Part shown: positions 9,485 to 19,400 of the stretch, one piece after another
Position numbering within the stretch: the first letter of the stretch is position 1
Layout: every line of letters starts with the position of its first letter
Assembly: GCF_007859865.1 (NCBI RefSeq)
Contig: NZ_SJPI01000003.1
Coordinates: 558,001-622,000 of the forward strand
Length of the DNA stretch: 64,000 bases
Direction of reading: 5' to 3'
Source of the DNA: Rubripirellula amarantea
GTDB taxonomy: Bacteria > Planctomycetota > Planctomycetia > Pirellulales > Pirellulaceae
The notes under the pieces: model-generated
The model's database searches: none
What the model saw: only the letters and a program-made list of their open reading frames with translations
What the model was told of the DNA's origin: nothing
Program-made: the position numbers and the translations under genes

Positions 9485-10594
9485 TTACTCGCAAGCCTTG
9501 GTGAAAGCCAAACCTTGATCTTGCGGCATGCGGTTCATGACACGTTGCCGATTCTCGGACCGCACTAGCTGACCGCAGGCAGCTGCAATGTCGCTGCCAA
9601 GAGAATAGCGAATCGTCGTTTTGAGACCCTCTGCCTTAAGCAATGTTGCAAATCGGTTGATCACTTCGGAAGACGATCCGTGCAGGTGCGGCGCGTCTTG
9701 GATTGGATTATACGGAATCAAGTTGACATGCACTTGCATCGGTTCAAGCCACCGAATCAGCTCTATCGCGTCGTTCGTAGAATCGTTCACTCCCGCAAGC
9801 ATTAGATACTCGATCATGAACTCGCGTTGCTGAACTTGGTTGATTTCCACCAACGTTTCTCGCAATTGCTGCAGCGAATATTTCTTTGCCAGCGGAATGA
9901 TCTGCTCGCGTTTTTCCTGGCTAGCGCTATGCAAACTTAATGCTAGGTTTACCTTCGGAAACTGCTCGGCGAACCTTAACATCGCATCGGCAACACCCAC
10001 AGTCGAAACGAGGATGGAAGCCGGTGAGCGATTGAAGTGATCCGTCGCAACCAGCCTTTCAACGGCCGCGAAGAGATTGCACTCATTGTGGAAAGGCTCC
10101 CCCATTCCCATGAACACGATGTTCTGCAACCGCCGACCTTCGCTCGCCAGAACTTGCCCACATTGCTGAACCTGATCAAGAATTTCAGCGACGCTTAGGT
10201 TGCGAGCGATTCCCATCTTCCCGGTAGCGCAGAACCCGCAAGCAGCAGCGCAGCCAACCTGACTTGAAACGCATAACGTGTTCCGCCCTGTCGCGATCCG
10301 AAGTAACACCGACTCGATTAACAAATCAGACGACGTTCTGAATAGCAACTTCGTCGCTCCATCGATGCCAGACTCGAATCGCCGGAACAATTCCAACGAG
10401 TGCAACGAAATGCGACTGGCCTCCGGAAATCCTTCCAAAGCGGCTTCGTCGGAGTCAAATCGCTTGAGGAAACGATTACGCAGTTGACGGATCAACTGAG
10501 GGTCCAGGCGTCGTTGCCGGCGAAGTTGTTCGACGGCAACGACATCGTACAAGTCAATCTTCGGATTCAATATCGATGATCTCCATCGTGCCAT
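9485..10594 (-). CDS. RlmN/Cfr family radical SAM rRNA methyltransferase
   Basis: This 369-residue protein carries the radical SAM cluster motif CAAACGFC (CxxxCxxC), followed by ATGKMGIARNLSVAEILDQV and the GMGEP motif, all diagnostic of RlmN/Cfr. The C-terminal AAACGQL holds the methyl-carrying cysteine. The family methylates A2503 of 23S rRNA (RlmN at C2, Cfr at C8), and RlmN also modifies tRNA. I cannot separate the two activities by eye, so no symbol is given. The N-terminus is closer to the divergent branch than to canonical RlmN. Its first 41 nt overlap the 3' end of the GH10 xylanase gene on the same strand, suggesting translational coupling. Confidence 0.88.
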   Translation of the reverse strand: MARWRSSILNPKIDLYDVVAVEQLRRQRRLDPQLIRQLRNRFLKRFDSDEAALEGFPEASRISLHSLELFRRFESGIDGATKLLFRTSSDLLIESVLLRIATGRNTLCVSSQVGCAAACGFCATGKMGIARNLSVAEILDQVQQCGQVLASEGRRLQNIVFMGMGEPFHNECNLFAAVERLVATDHFNRSPASILVSTVGVADAMLRFAEQFPKVNLALSLHSASQEKREQIIPLAKKYSLQQLRETLVEINQVQQREFMIEYLMLAGVNDSTNDAIELIRWLEPMQVHVNLIPYNPIQDAPHLHGSSSEVINRFATLLKAEGLKTTIRYSLGSDIAAACGQLVRSENRQRVMNRMPQDQGLAFTKACE

Positions 10595-12362
10595 CTTCGT
10601 TTCCGAGGACGGTCAATTGCTTTCCATTGACGGTGACAATGTATTCACCCAAGAACCCACGAAAGCGAATCTGGCCGTCGGCATCCGCAACAAGGTTCTC
10701 TTGGGTTGTCCATTCGTCCTTCGTCAACCGAACCCATTCTTTGCCCATTGCCGTTGGCGTCCAATCCTTGGCAAATAGCGCTGCTTCAGGCTTCCAGTGA
10801 GCACCTTCCCAAAAGCCCCACGTCAGCACACCAACAACGGCCGGGTGAGAGAAACATACGGTCATGAAATCGCGGGTAAAGTCGGCCTTTAGAGTGTCAC
10901 CGGGAACTTCGACATCGTACTCGGTAATCAACACTTTTAGACCGAGCGAGTGCCAACGATCTAGTTCTGCGACCAAGCGTTCCGGCGGCGTAAGCAAACC
11001 ACCGAAATGACCTTGAATACCGATACCATCGATCGGTGCGCCATTTTCCTTGAGGTAACGAACAGTGTCTTCGAAGTGCACTTTGTGAGTGGTGGGGAAC
11101 CCACCGCGGACAAGACCAGCGTAATCGTTGTAATAAAGGTCGGCTGTGGGAGCCACTTCGCGAGCGACCTTGAACCAATGAATCATCGCTTCGTCACCAA
11201 GCGCCGCGGTCACTTCGGTATTGTCGAAGACTTCATTCAACACGTCCCAATCGCGAACCAGCCCTTGGGTGGCATAACCGACTTCGCGGATATGCATGTC
11301 AAGAACTTTGGACAGCACTTCGGGCTTGTCGATAATCGAAGGGATCCAGTTGGGCAAATTCCGGTAACCGGGCCAAACCATCACATGCCCACGAGCGGGA
11401 ATTCGCTTCGACTTCATCCACCTTAACGCTTTGAATACCGATTCGCGTGGGATCCACTCTTGATCCAAACTTTGCCACTTCAATCCATTCTCGATAGTTC
11501 CCGCATTGAAGTATTGTTCGAACGTATCACGAAACCGATCGTTGTCCTCGCCGTCGCCGGCAAGCATCGGAGCCGAAACGGCGGATCCGAAATCAAACGC
11601 GTGACGGTGATGCTTGACGTGGACCTTCGCACCGGAATATGGCTTCCCAGTAGCGTCGGAAAGCTGCAGACTAAAATCGCGTTTGCGATGTTTTTCGATT
11701 CGCTTGGAAGCATCGGTTCGCCAAGCGGCATCAGACGAACGCCCCGCGTAAGTCAGTTCGGTGTTGGGCAAAGAATCAACATCAAAGTCCTTGCCATAGT
11801 TCCAAGCTTGCAGACCAGCGATCTCGAGCACTTCAGGTTGGTAGCCGACTTGAAAGTTGAAGCCTGCCTGCCCCACGTCGTAGTCCTCTAGGCTACGAAA
11901 GCGAACCCAGTATTCCTGCCACGATCCATCGCTGGGTGTTTCAGCGAGAAACTGGATGCTCTTGGTGTAGGGGTTGCTGAATTTTTCAAACACGAACTCA
12001 GCGACGGCTCCGCCGACACCATTTGCCGCACTCCCGCGCATCCAGAATCCGACCAGTATCACATCGCCTTTTTGGACTGACGCAGTCGCTGGCATCCCAA
12101 AGGCTGTGTCCCAAGTATTGTCGGGCTGGGTGGTCAACTCGATACGAAGCGAACGCTTGAAGGTTTCGTGTTGAACTTCACCGCGTTCGTAAGTGCCAAA
12201 TTCCCCGTCCCCTAACCGAACGTTGAGCTGATCAATTCCGGTTTTTTCAGTCGAGATCAGAGGTACGCCACCTTCGGGCAACTCCGCTGCCTTCACCAAC
12301 GAGAGGGGGGGCACAGCTAAACTCGCCAACAGCAAGCACAAAGAAACTATCGTCGTTCGCAT
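10554..12362 (-). CDS. Secreted endo-1,4-beta-xylanase, glycoside hydrolase family 10
   Basis: From the ATG at 12362 the protein has about 602 residues. This start gives a clean Sec signal peptide (MRTTIVSLCLLLASLAVPPL, then a KAA-type cleavage site). ATGs at 12374 and 12416 are also in frame. An N-terminal carbohydrate-binding-like beta-sandwich (about residues 30-180) precedes a GH10 barrel. HVMVWPGYRNLP, DWDVLNEVFDN (acid/base Glu in LNE) and VLITEYDVEVPG (nucleophile Glu) are the GH10 signatures. It should cleave xylan internally with retention of configuration, in the periplasm or outside the cell. A short C-terminal beta domain ends at IESED. The start of the radical SAM gene lies within its last codons. 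Confidence 0.88.
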   Translation of the reverse strand: MRTTIVSLCLLLASLAVPPLSLVKAAELPEGGVPLISTEKTGIDQLNVRLGDGEFGTYERGEVQHETFKRSLRIELTTQPDNTWDTAFGMPATASVQKGDVILVGFWMRGSAANGVGGAVAEFVFEKFSNPYTKSIQFLAETPSDGSWQEYWVRFRSLEDYDVGQAGFNFQVGYQPEVLEIAGLQAWNYGKDFDVDSLPNTELTYAGRSSDAAWRTDASKRIEKHRKRDFSLQLSDATGKPYSGAKVHVKHHRHAFDFGSAVSAPMLAGDGEDNDRFRDTFEQYFNAGTIENGLKWQSLDQEWIPRESVFKALRWMKSKRIPARGHVMVWPGYRNLPNWIPSIIDKPEVLSKVLDMHIREVGYATQGLVRDWDVLNEVFDNTEVTAALGDEAMIHWFKVAREVAPTADLYYNDYAGLVRGGFPTTHKVHFEDTVRYLKENGAPIDGIGIQGHFGGLLTPPERLVAELDRWHSLGLKVLITEYDVEVPGDTLKADFTRDFMTVCFSHPAVVGVLTWGFWEGAHWKPEAALFAKDWTPTAMGKEWVRLTKDEWTTQENLVADADGQIRFRGFLGEYIVTVNGKQLTVLGNEDGTMEIIDIESED

Positions 12363-12467
12363 TATTAATCTCATAAGGAGTGGCACTTCAAGCGACGCAT
12401 CATAACCAGGAATCAAAACAATGCGAAATCCAACGCGTTTGGTGAGACAGTGAAGGACGCCACGCGA

Positions 12468-13397
12468 TCACTTTGCTGTAATGATCGTCCGCAACAAGTC
12501 CATCGCCGGTTCACGTTGGTCGAGTTTGAGGTGCATTTCGATCAATCGCCGCCGGGCAACGTTGCGCACGGCGGGTTCGTCGATGTCCTGCAGTGAGCTT
12601 GTCAGCACCTCGATGGCGTCACTTGGACTGAGATGTTCGACCGCAAAATCCATCGCGTCGAGCGAAGCGACGACCGGTTGGTTTTCCAACTCCATCATGG
12701 CGAGTTGCAACTTGCGAGCGTTCATTTCCAACTCGATCGTTTCAATGCGTAGTTCGAGTTCTCGATGCTGGCGTCCGATAGAGTCGGTTTCAAAGTCCGG
12801 AGCTCTCGAGGGCTCGACATGAGTATGTTCTCCCCAACGTTGCGGGTCGCGAGGTTGGTCGCGACGGCTGGGATCAATGGGCCGAAGTTCTTGAGGACGA
12901 AGTTCTTGAGGACGAAGTTCTTGAGGGCGGTGTTCTTGGGGACGGTGCTCGGCATGCGGACCTAAGCTCGGTCGCCCTTGATTACGTCTCACCTTATCAG
13001 AACGCCCATCGCGTCCACCATCTTCATCACGGAACGAATCTGTTTGAAACCTGTCACCGTTGAACCGCTCGTTGTTGATTCGCTCGCCGTTAAATAGCTC
13101 GTTGTTGAATCGGTTGTCACCAACCTGACCATCACTAGACCTCGCTCGCTCTTGCCTTCGCTGGTAACTACTCTCATCCATCGGCCGTCGCGGCGACAAC
13201 GACGGCGACGGCGACTGTTGACCACGCGATCGTTGATCCATCTCGGGTGGAGGTTGCGGTTGCTCCTCTTGCTCGAGCGGTTGGCTCCGTCGATCTTCGT
13301 CAGCTAGCAACGGTGCTAGCGGACTGCCGACCAGAAATCCCAAGACACCGAACGCAACGACGGCGGATGTCCATTTCCATTTCGAATTTCGGTTCAT
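12468..13397 (-). CDS. Secreted low-complexity hypothetical protein with pentapeptide repeats
   Basis: I do not recognise a family. The 309-residue protein has a signal peptide or N-terminal anchor (AVVAFGVLGFLVGSPLAPLLA). A Pro/Gln/Arg-rich region follows, then Asn-Glu-Arg-Phe repeats (RFNNELFNGERINNERFNGD, about residues 96-115), then tandem HRPQE/LRPQE pentapeptides near residues 152-171. The C-terminal third is a helical domain with heptad-like ELELRIETIELEMNARKL and alpha-solenoid character ending in MDLLRTIITAK. The start at 13397 has GGAAAG upstream. Layout suggests an exported protein with a flexible linker and a helical interaction domain. Confidence that it is a real gene is good; function unknown. 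Confidence 0.65.
   Translation of the reverse strand: MNRNSKWKWTSAVVAFGVLGFLVGSPLAPLLADEDRRSQPLEQEEQPQPPPEMDQRSRGQQSPSPSLSPRRPMDESSYQRRQERARSSDGQVGDNRFNNELFNGERINNERFNGDRFQTDSFRDEDGGRDGRSDKVRRNQGRPSLGPHAEHRPQEHRPQELRPQELRPQELRPIDPSRRDQPRDPQRWGEHTHVEPSRAPDFETDSIGRQHRELELRIETIELEMNARKLQLAMMELENQPVVASLDAMDFAVEHLSPSDAIEVLTSSLQDIDEPAVRNVARRRLIEMHLKLDQREPAMDLLRTIITAK
12884..12943 (-). repeat. Four tandem 15-bp units encoding RPQEL-type pentapeptides
   Basis: Four consecutive 15-bp units related to GAAGTTCTTGAGGAC lie at 12884, 12899, 12914 and 12929. The first two are identical and the others differ at a few bases. On the minus strand they encode repeated (H/L)RPQE pentapeptides within the secreted hypothetical protein, keeping frame. 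The near identity points to recent slippage duplication. Confidence 0.9.
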
Positions 13398-13475
13398 CTG
13401 ATTCTTTCCAATGGGTAGAGAAGACAGTGCAATTAGCTTAAGCCTGAGCTTTACGAAAACATGTCGATCAATTGA

Positions 13476-13721
13476 CTATCGCGATACGATTCGCAGCGCG
13501 ATATAGGGTGCGAGGTTGAAGAACAAAATCATCAACTTGAAGGTCGCCAAGTAGCGAAAGTAGTGCGAAAAAAGTTCGCTTTCGGTGAGATCAAACCAGC
13601 GTGCATGCATTCGAGCGATCCACTTGCGATTCACAACCATGACAATGGTTGAAAACATCAGTAGCCCTGAATTTATGATCGTGCACCAACCGAATACGTT
13701 GGCGATTTCAGTCACGTTCAT
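13476..13721 (-). CDS. Small two-helix membrane protein, DUF6868-like
   Basis: This 81-residue protein has two hydrophobic segments (IINSGLLMFSTIVMVV, and LMILFFNLAPYIALRI at the C-terminus) around a basic/aromatic loop KWIARMHARWFDLTE. The pattern FGWCTIINSGLLMF, then MHARWF, then a C-terminal NLAPYIALR matches the small inner-membrane family I know as DUF6868. Its function is unknown. It stands alone upstream of the secreted repeat protein in the same direction. The ATG start at 13721 is the only reasonable one. Confidence 0.7.
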   Translation of the reverse strand: MNVTEIANVFGWCTIINSGLLMFSTIVMVVNRKWIARMHARWFDLTESELFSHYFRYLATFKLMILFFNLAPYIALRIVSR

Positions 13722-14166
13722 TTTGCTTACCCGGTTGAAGTTGGTGCCAAGACGAGCACGTTAACATTAAGACTCCCTTCGATTGTAGCGAGCAGTTCAG
13801 GCCGCGAATAACTTGTTTGGCTCGATCACTCAAACGATGTCGACAAACAATTACGTTAAGGTGTCCTGACCGCAGTTTTCAAATACGCAAAGGAATCGGC
13901 ACTGAAAACGCAGGTCTCGCAGTTCTGCGTTGCTTCGACCGAACGCAGCGAAACCGCTGTCAAACGAATCTTATCCTCCCCCGCGTGAGACCAAATGCTT
14001 CATGACGACTCAAACAGTCCCGATCAATTTCACTTCTCCGGGAACGATTGAGCTTTAAGATTCGTCAGTGATGTAGCCTGATTCTGTCCACCGCCACCCA
14101 TCTCAACCTTAACCGTCTTGATGCGGTCAAGCCTGAGCCACCCAATCCCACAAGGGCCAACGCGAC
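13722..14166. other. Intergenic stretch, no supported gene
   Basis: About 445 bp separates the divergent DUF6868-like gene and the protease gene. Short open frames exist but none has a family match, a ribosome binding site or coding character. No clear hairpin terminator or promoter pair was seen. It probably contains promoters for both flanking genes. Confidence 0.5.
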
Positions 14167-15324
14167 ATGTCTGACCCCAACGACCGTTCGCGCCGACGTC
14201 GCCAAAGCCGCAATGTGGACGACTTTGGTCCCTATGACCACCCGACCTTGACACCGCGTGGATATGAATTGATGCGGGGAAGTCCCCTCAAGGATGAGTC
14301 CTATCAGATGCCGCTAGCGGGACTGAAACAGGGCGACCATGTCCAGCCGCTTAAGCCAGGAAGCGATGCTCAAAATTCATACGCCGTTCCTAGTCGAAAT
14401 GCGGCAGCGAAACCGGGACAATACTTCAAGGGAATGACTCCACCGCCACCGCTTTTTAATGTCTTGCCATCGCGAATGTTCCCGGACCCGAATGTTCTGA
14501 TGCATGGGCCGCTTGATCGCTACTACAAGTCTTGGTCCCTTGCCGGCGCGTCGGTCCGCAACAATCAAAGCTCGTCGCCGCGATCAAGCGAAACAAAGAC
14601 CTCGGATTCTGCGAACGATCAACTGCGAGCGATTGGTCGTATGGTGATTCATATCGATCATGCGAGCTGGGATCAACCAGCGTTTGGATCCGCTTGGATC
14701 GCCGGCCCCAGTTTGGTCGCTACGTGTGCTCACAACTTGTTCGATTCTAATAAGCGGCATTGGTCGCGGGCGATCGAGTTTTACCCAGGCTTTGACTATT
14801 ACACGTCGGGTGAGCCGATCTCATGCAACGTTACGGCCTGCTACATTCCCAAATCGTATCTTGACAACCCGGCTACCAACGACGACATCGGATTCTGCTA
14901 TGTCGACCGAAACATCGGCGATATCATCGGCGCGACCATCCCGATCGTACCGCCGGAAACGAACCACTTCTTTGACGACAATGAGGTGACGATCATGGGG
15001 TATCCAGCGGGCGCCGAATTCGATTTCGGAAAATCGCTTTGGGCATCCAAAGGAGAATATTTGTTTGGACGCAGCAGTGGCCCCAGCGATGATTATTCGC
15101 CGGTATTGGCCACGAACTTTGGGGGCGGTTGCAGTGGATGCCCTTGGCTAGCCCGAGACCCATCCACCGGCCGATGGAATGCGGTGGGTTTGTCGTCCGG
15201 CCACGCGCGTTTGCACTATCGCCGTGGCGAATTGAACCTGATGTCACTCACGTCACCTATGTTGACTCAGCGGCGAATGGACCGGCTGGTGGATAATCAA
15301 GTGTTTCACTCGTTCGAGGCATGA
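14167..15324 (+). CDS. Trypsin-like serine peptidase, V8/glutamyl endopeptidase-like
   Basis: This 385-residue protein has an N-terminal 150-residue Pro/Ser-rich, low-complexity arm without a signal peptide, followed by a chymotrypsin-fold domain. The triad can be assigned: His in LVATCAHNLF, Asp in NDDIGFCYV and Ser in GGGCSGCPW, where GCSGCP stands for the usual G(N/S)SGGP. FGSAWIAGPSLVATCAH and VTIMGYPAG are typical of the S1B family that includes staphylococcal V8 protease. Extra cysteines beside the active Ser are unusual. Absence of a signal peptide leaves location unclear. An AAGGG lies 11 nt before the ATG. It precedes the VanZ-like gene in the same direction. Confidence 0.78.
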   Translation: MSDPNDRSRRRRQSRNVDDFGPYDHPTLTPRGYELMRGSPLKDESYQMPLAGLKQGDHVQPLKPGSDAQNSYAVPSRNAAAKPGQYFKGMTPPPPLFNVLPSRMFPDPNVLMHGPLDRYYKSWSLAGASVRNNQSSSPRSSETKTSDSANDQLRAIGRMVIHIDHASWDQPAFGSAWIAGPSLVATCAHNLFDSNKRHWSRAIEFYPGFDYYTSGEPISCNVTACYIPKSYLDNPATNDDIGFCYVDRNIGDIIGATIPIVPPETNHFFDDNEVTIMGYPAGAEFDFGKSLWASKGEYLFGRSSGPSDDYSPVLATNFGGGCSGCPWLARDPSTGRWNAVGLSSGHARLHYRRGELNLMSLTSPMLTQRRMDRLVDNQVFHSFEA

Positions 15325-15399
15325 TGAGTGCGGGTTGTCAGTTTTGAGGTCCGAGCTATGATCGCTTTGAAACCGTGCTCCTTCCACTGACACAATGCC

Positions 15400-16398
15400 T
15401 TGAACGAAATCGCAGCACCGACTACTCGAATGCGATTCGTCGTCGCCATGATGTTTGTGGTCGTGATTGGCCTGACGACGATGGCGCTGCTCGTCCCAAT
15501 GCCCCGGGGCGGGCGGATGTTGCCAGCGATCGGCGACATGGTCCACGCACCGTTGTTTTCCGCGTTGACTCTATTCGCGTTTGCGTGTGTCCACCAAATT
15601 TATCCCGCAAAGTCGTTCCGGATTTGGGTGATCCGCAGCCTCATCATTGCCGCATTGTTTGTGGTGGTCGGTGTCGGTAGCGAATACATGCAGGGCTATT
15701 TCGGTCGTTCGAAATCGCTACACGATGCAGTGGCTGATTCCATGGGCATCTCCGCAGCGCTGGGTTTACTCGTGATCTGGGGACTTCGCAAATGGAGGCT
15801 CATCTCACGCACTAGCGCGAGCCTGTTTCTTGGAGTTTCGATGCTGCCGTTCGCGGTTGCTTGGTGGGGTCCCACAGCGACTCTTGCAGATGCTTACGCG
15901 ATGCCTCGAGAATTCCCCATGCTCAGTTCGTTTGAGCGACCGGCCGAACTTGAACGTTGGCATTTTGCGAAGTGCATGGGCAAGCGGGTTCGGAGCAACG
16001 TCACCAGCGGCAACTATGCGTTAGAAGTGGCATATCAAGTTCATGAGCACCCAACGGCAACAATGTACGAGATGGTCAGGGACTGGTCACAAATGGACAG
16101 CTTAAGAATTGATGCCACGTTGGCCCCGTCGTTTCAGGGTGAGTTTGCCGAGTTGGCGGTCCAGATCATCGATGCGCGTCACGGCAGCGTCTTTCGCGAT
16201 GTGCATCGTCAAATCTTTCAATTGCAACCGGGCAAAACCCTTCCCATTGAAATTAAGTGCGACCAGATGCAGGGTCCGACAGGTCGCAAAATTGATCTAA
16301 GCAGCGTGGTCTACTTAGATTTGCAGCTTGTACGGCCTGATTCGCCTACGATTGTCCGTTTTGATTCGATTCGGCTGGTTCCGCAAGCGACGGACTGA
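15400..16398 (+). CDS. VanZ-like membrane protein with C-terminal beta-sandwich domain
   Basis: The N-terminal 140 residues hold four predicted membrane helices with the VanZ-like signature SEYMQGYFGRSKSLHDAVAD followed by a small-residue helix. VanZ-type domains occur in teicoplanin resistance and in many membrane proteins of unknown role. The C-terminal 180 residues look like an exported carbohydrate-binding-type beta-sandwich (ANVTSGNYALEV-like and RFDSIRLVPQ strands). The frame opens with TTG at 15400, and an ATG at 15430 is an alternative; neither has a good Shine-Dalgarno. It ends 12 nt before the hybrid histidine kinase gene, so cotranscription is likely. Confidence 0.72.
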   Translation: MNEIAAPTTRMRFVVAMMFVVVIGLTTMALLVPMPRGGRMLPAIGDMVHAPLFSALTLFAFACVHQIYPAKSFRIWVIRSLIIAALFVVVGVGSEYMQGYFGRSKSLHDAVADSMGISAALGLLVIWGLRKWRLISRTSASLFLGVSMLPFAVAWWGPTATLADAYAMPREFPMLSSFERPAELERWHFAKCMGKRVRSNVTSGNYALEVAYQVHEHPTATMYEMVRDWSQMDSLRIDATLAPSFQGEFAELAVQIIDARHGSVFRDVHRQIFQLQPGKTLPIEIKCDQMQGPTGRKIDLSSVVYLDLQLVRPDSPTIVRFDSIRLVPQATD

Positions 16399-16410
16399 CG
16401 GCGACGGTTT

Positions 16411-19400
16411 ATGATGAGTGAGTCGACTACGGAAGCACCATGCCTGACCCACTCGTTATCTCACGTTCCCAAATCCCTTGACGGTGACGCGATGAATCAT
16501 CCCAATGCCGACCCGAAACCGATTGCATCGGATGGCGAAGCACGCGGTGACAATCATTTATCCCATACCCCACCGCCATCGCTGGGGTGCCCGGAACTAC
16601 TCCGCAGCTTCATTCGCGAGTTCACGTGGACCGGGACACTTGAAGGCAGCTTCACTTGGCTCGAACCGGCTTCCGAGACCTTATGGGGATGCCCGGCTAG
16701 CGAACTGTTAGGTGACTTAGACAAACGGCTACAGTTCATCCATCCCGATGATCGCAATCACGTTCAAGCGATGTGGAAACAGATCGCCCGCAAGCCGCGA
16801 ATCGAACTTGAGTATCGTGTCGTTGGAAAGGGATCCTCGCCCCAATGGATTGCCGAAACGATTGTGCGAGATGACAACGATGGCGATGTCGCGAGCTGCT
16901 GCGGACTGATTCGAATCATTACCGATCGACATCACCTCGAAGGGGCACTGCGAGATTCCGAGGCTGTTTATCTATCGCTGGTGGAAAGCCTACCGCTAAG
17001 TGTGTTACGAAAGGATGCCAAGGGTCGAATCCAGTACGCCAACAACCGAGCTTGCGAACAAATTGGCAAACCGGTCGAGGACTTGATCGGTAAGTCCGAC
17101 TTCGATTTATTCCCAGCGGACCTAGCTAAGAAATATATGGAGGACGACCAGGAGGTCATCCATTCAGGAAAGCTATATCACGACGTCGAACGACATCAGG
17201 CCGGCGAAGGCAAACAAATCCATGTTGAGGTGTGGAAAGCTCCTGTCCACAGCGCTCGAGGCGACGTCGTTGGCATCCAGGTCATGTTTTGGGATGTTAC
17301 GAACCAGAAGGACGCAGAGCACCAAATCGAGTTCGAGAAGTTTCTGCTATCGACACTACTGGAAACCGTACCGGAATCCATCTACTTCAAGGATGCTGAC
17401 AGTCGATTCATTCGACTTAGCCAAAGCTGCGCACGAAAGTTCGGCGTTGATGATCCATCGCTCGCCATTGGCAAATCCGACGCGGACTTCTTTTCGAAAG
17501 AACATGCTCGGAAGGCACTCGCCGATGAAAAAATGGTGATGCAAACCGGCGAGCCCATCCTTGCCGAAGTGGAATGCGAAACTCACAACGATGGGCGAGT
17601 TACGTATTGCGCAACCACTAAAGTCCCGCTGAAGGATCCGCGAGGGCACATCCTGGGAACGTTTGGTATTTCTCGCGACGTCACCGAACAGATCATCGCC
17701 GAGAAAGAACTCGCTCGCGAACGCGACCTGCTTCGAACGATCATTAACAACGTTCCCGATCTGATCTACGTCAAAGACAGGGCAGGGCGGTTTGTCGTGG
17801 CGAACGTGGCCCTTCTAAAACTACTGGGGCTAGAAAGTTTAGACGACATTCTTGGCAAAACAGATTACGACTTTTCGCCACCCGAGCATGCTTGCCATTA
17901 CGTCGCCGACGATCAGAACGTTATGCGAAGTCGAAAACCTTTGCTCGATCGCGAGGAATCTCATCGCAGCGAGTCCGGCGACGAACTTTGCCTGCTGACA
18001 ACGAAGGTGCCCCTGCTGAACACCGAAGACGAAGTGATTGGCGTGGTCGGCATTGGTCATGACATCACCGAACGCAAGAAAGCTGACCGCGAAATCCTGC
18101 GTGCAAAGGAAAGTGCCGACAAGGCCAACCGAGCCAAGAGCGACTTCCTTGCTAACATGTCTCACGAAATACGAACGCCGATGAACGCCATCATCGGCAT
18201 GACTGACCTTGTGCTCGATACGGAACTAAAGCCAAGTCAACGAAACTTTTTATCGATGGTCAGCGAATCGGCGGAATCGCTGCTGGCCGTAATCAACGAC
18301 ATTCTTGATTTTTCGAAAATTGAATCGGGCAAACTCGAGATCGAACGGCGGGTCTTCGACATTCGCGAATCGCTTGGCGATACGATGAAGACGCTCGGGC
18401 TAAAGGCTCATTCGAAAGGCTTGGAACTTGCATTCCGCGTCGCGCCTGCGGTTCCGCGGTTTGCCGTCGGCGACATCGGGCGACTGAGACAGGTCGTGAT
18501 TAACTTAGTCGGCAACGCAGTCAAGTTCACACACCAAGGCGAAGTCGTCGTGGAAGTGAACTTGGTGAAGCTAACCGATCGAAACGTAACGCTACGGATT
18601 GGTGTACGTGACACGGGCATTGGAATTCCCGAGCATAAGCTTGAAACGATCTTCAATGAATTCGAGCAAGCCGATACTTCAACAACGCGGCGATTCGGCG
18701 GAACTGGACTTGGACTCGCCATTTCGTCTCGAATTGCTGCTTTGATGGACGGAGAAATTTCTGTTGATAGTGAAGTCGACCGCGGAAGCCTTTTTTCGTT
18801 CGATGTCAAACTTCGCATTGCGCCAGAAGACGCTGAGGAGCAAAAGAAAGACGAAGAACGTCTGACCATGCGTGGGGCCGTTGTCGTGGGCGGGACCAGC
18901 GTTTTGGTCGTCGACGACAATGAGACGAACCGAAAAATTCTCGACGAAATTTTATCGGGCTGGGGCATGATCGCCACGCTGGTTGAAAGTGGCAAGGAGG
19001 CGTTGGATGCTCTGCGATCGGCGTCATCACGTCAGCAACCATTCGGGTTGGTGATCACAGACGTCAACATGCCAGAAATGAGTGGCTACGACTTCATCAA
19101 GCACGTGCGCTCGGACGAAAACATTGCGCCGACTCAGATCGTTGTGCTGACGAGTGGTCGACGCGATGAAGAGGAAGAACTCGATCAAACGCTCAATGTG
19201 AACGAACGTTTGATGAAACCGGTCAAGCAATCGGAATTGTTCGATTCTATTGTTCGCATCCTCGGCATCAACGCAGCCGAAGACTCGGGCCACAAACACT
19301 TGAGCCCCATCCCCAAGAACGTCAATCATCTAAGGATCTTGCTTGCGGAAGACAACATCATCAACCAGAAGCTAGCCGTGGGCGTGCTATCGCGAGACGG

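Noticed and set aside
13817-14005. A 62-codon frame in the gap before the protease gene
   Set aside because: No Shine-Dalgarno, no domain and no coding-like composition.
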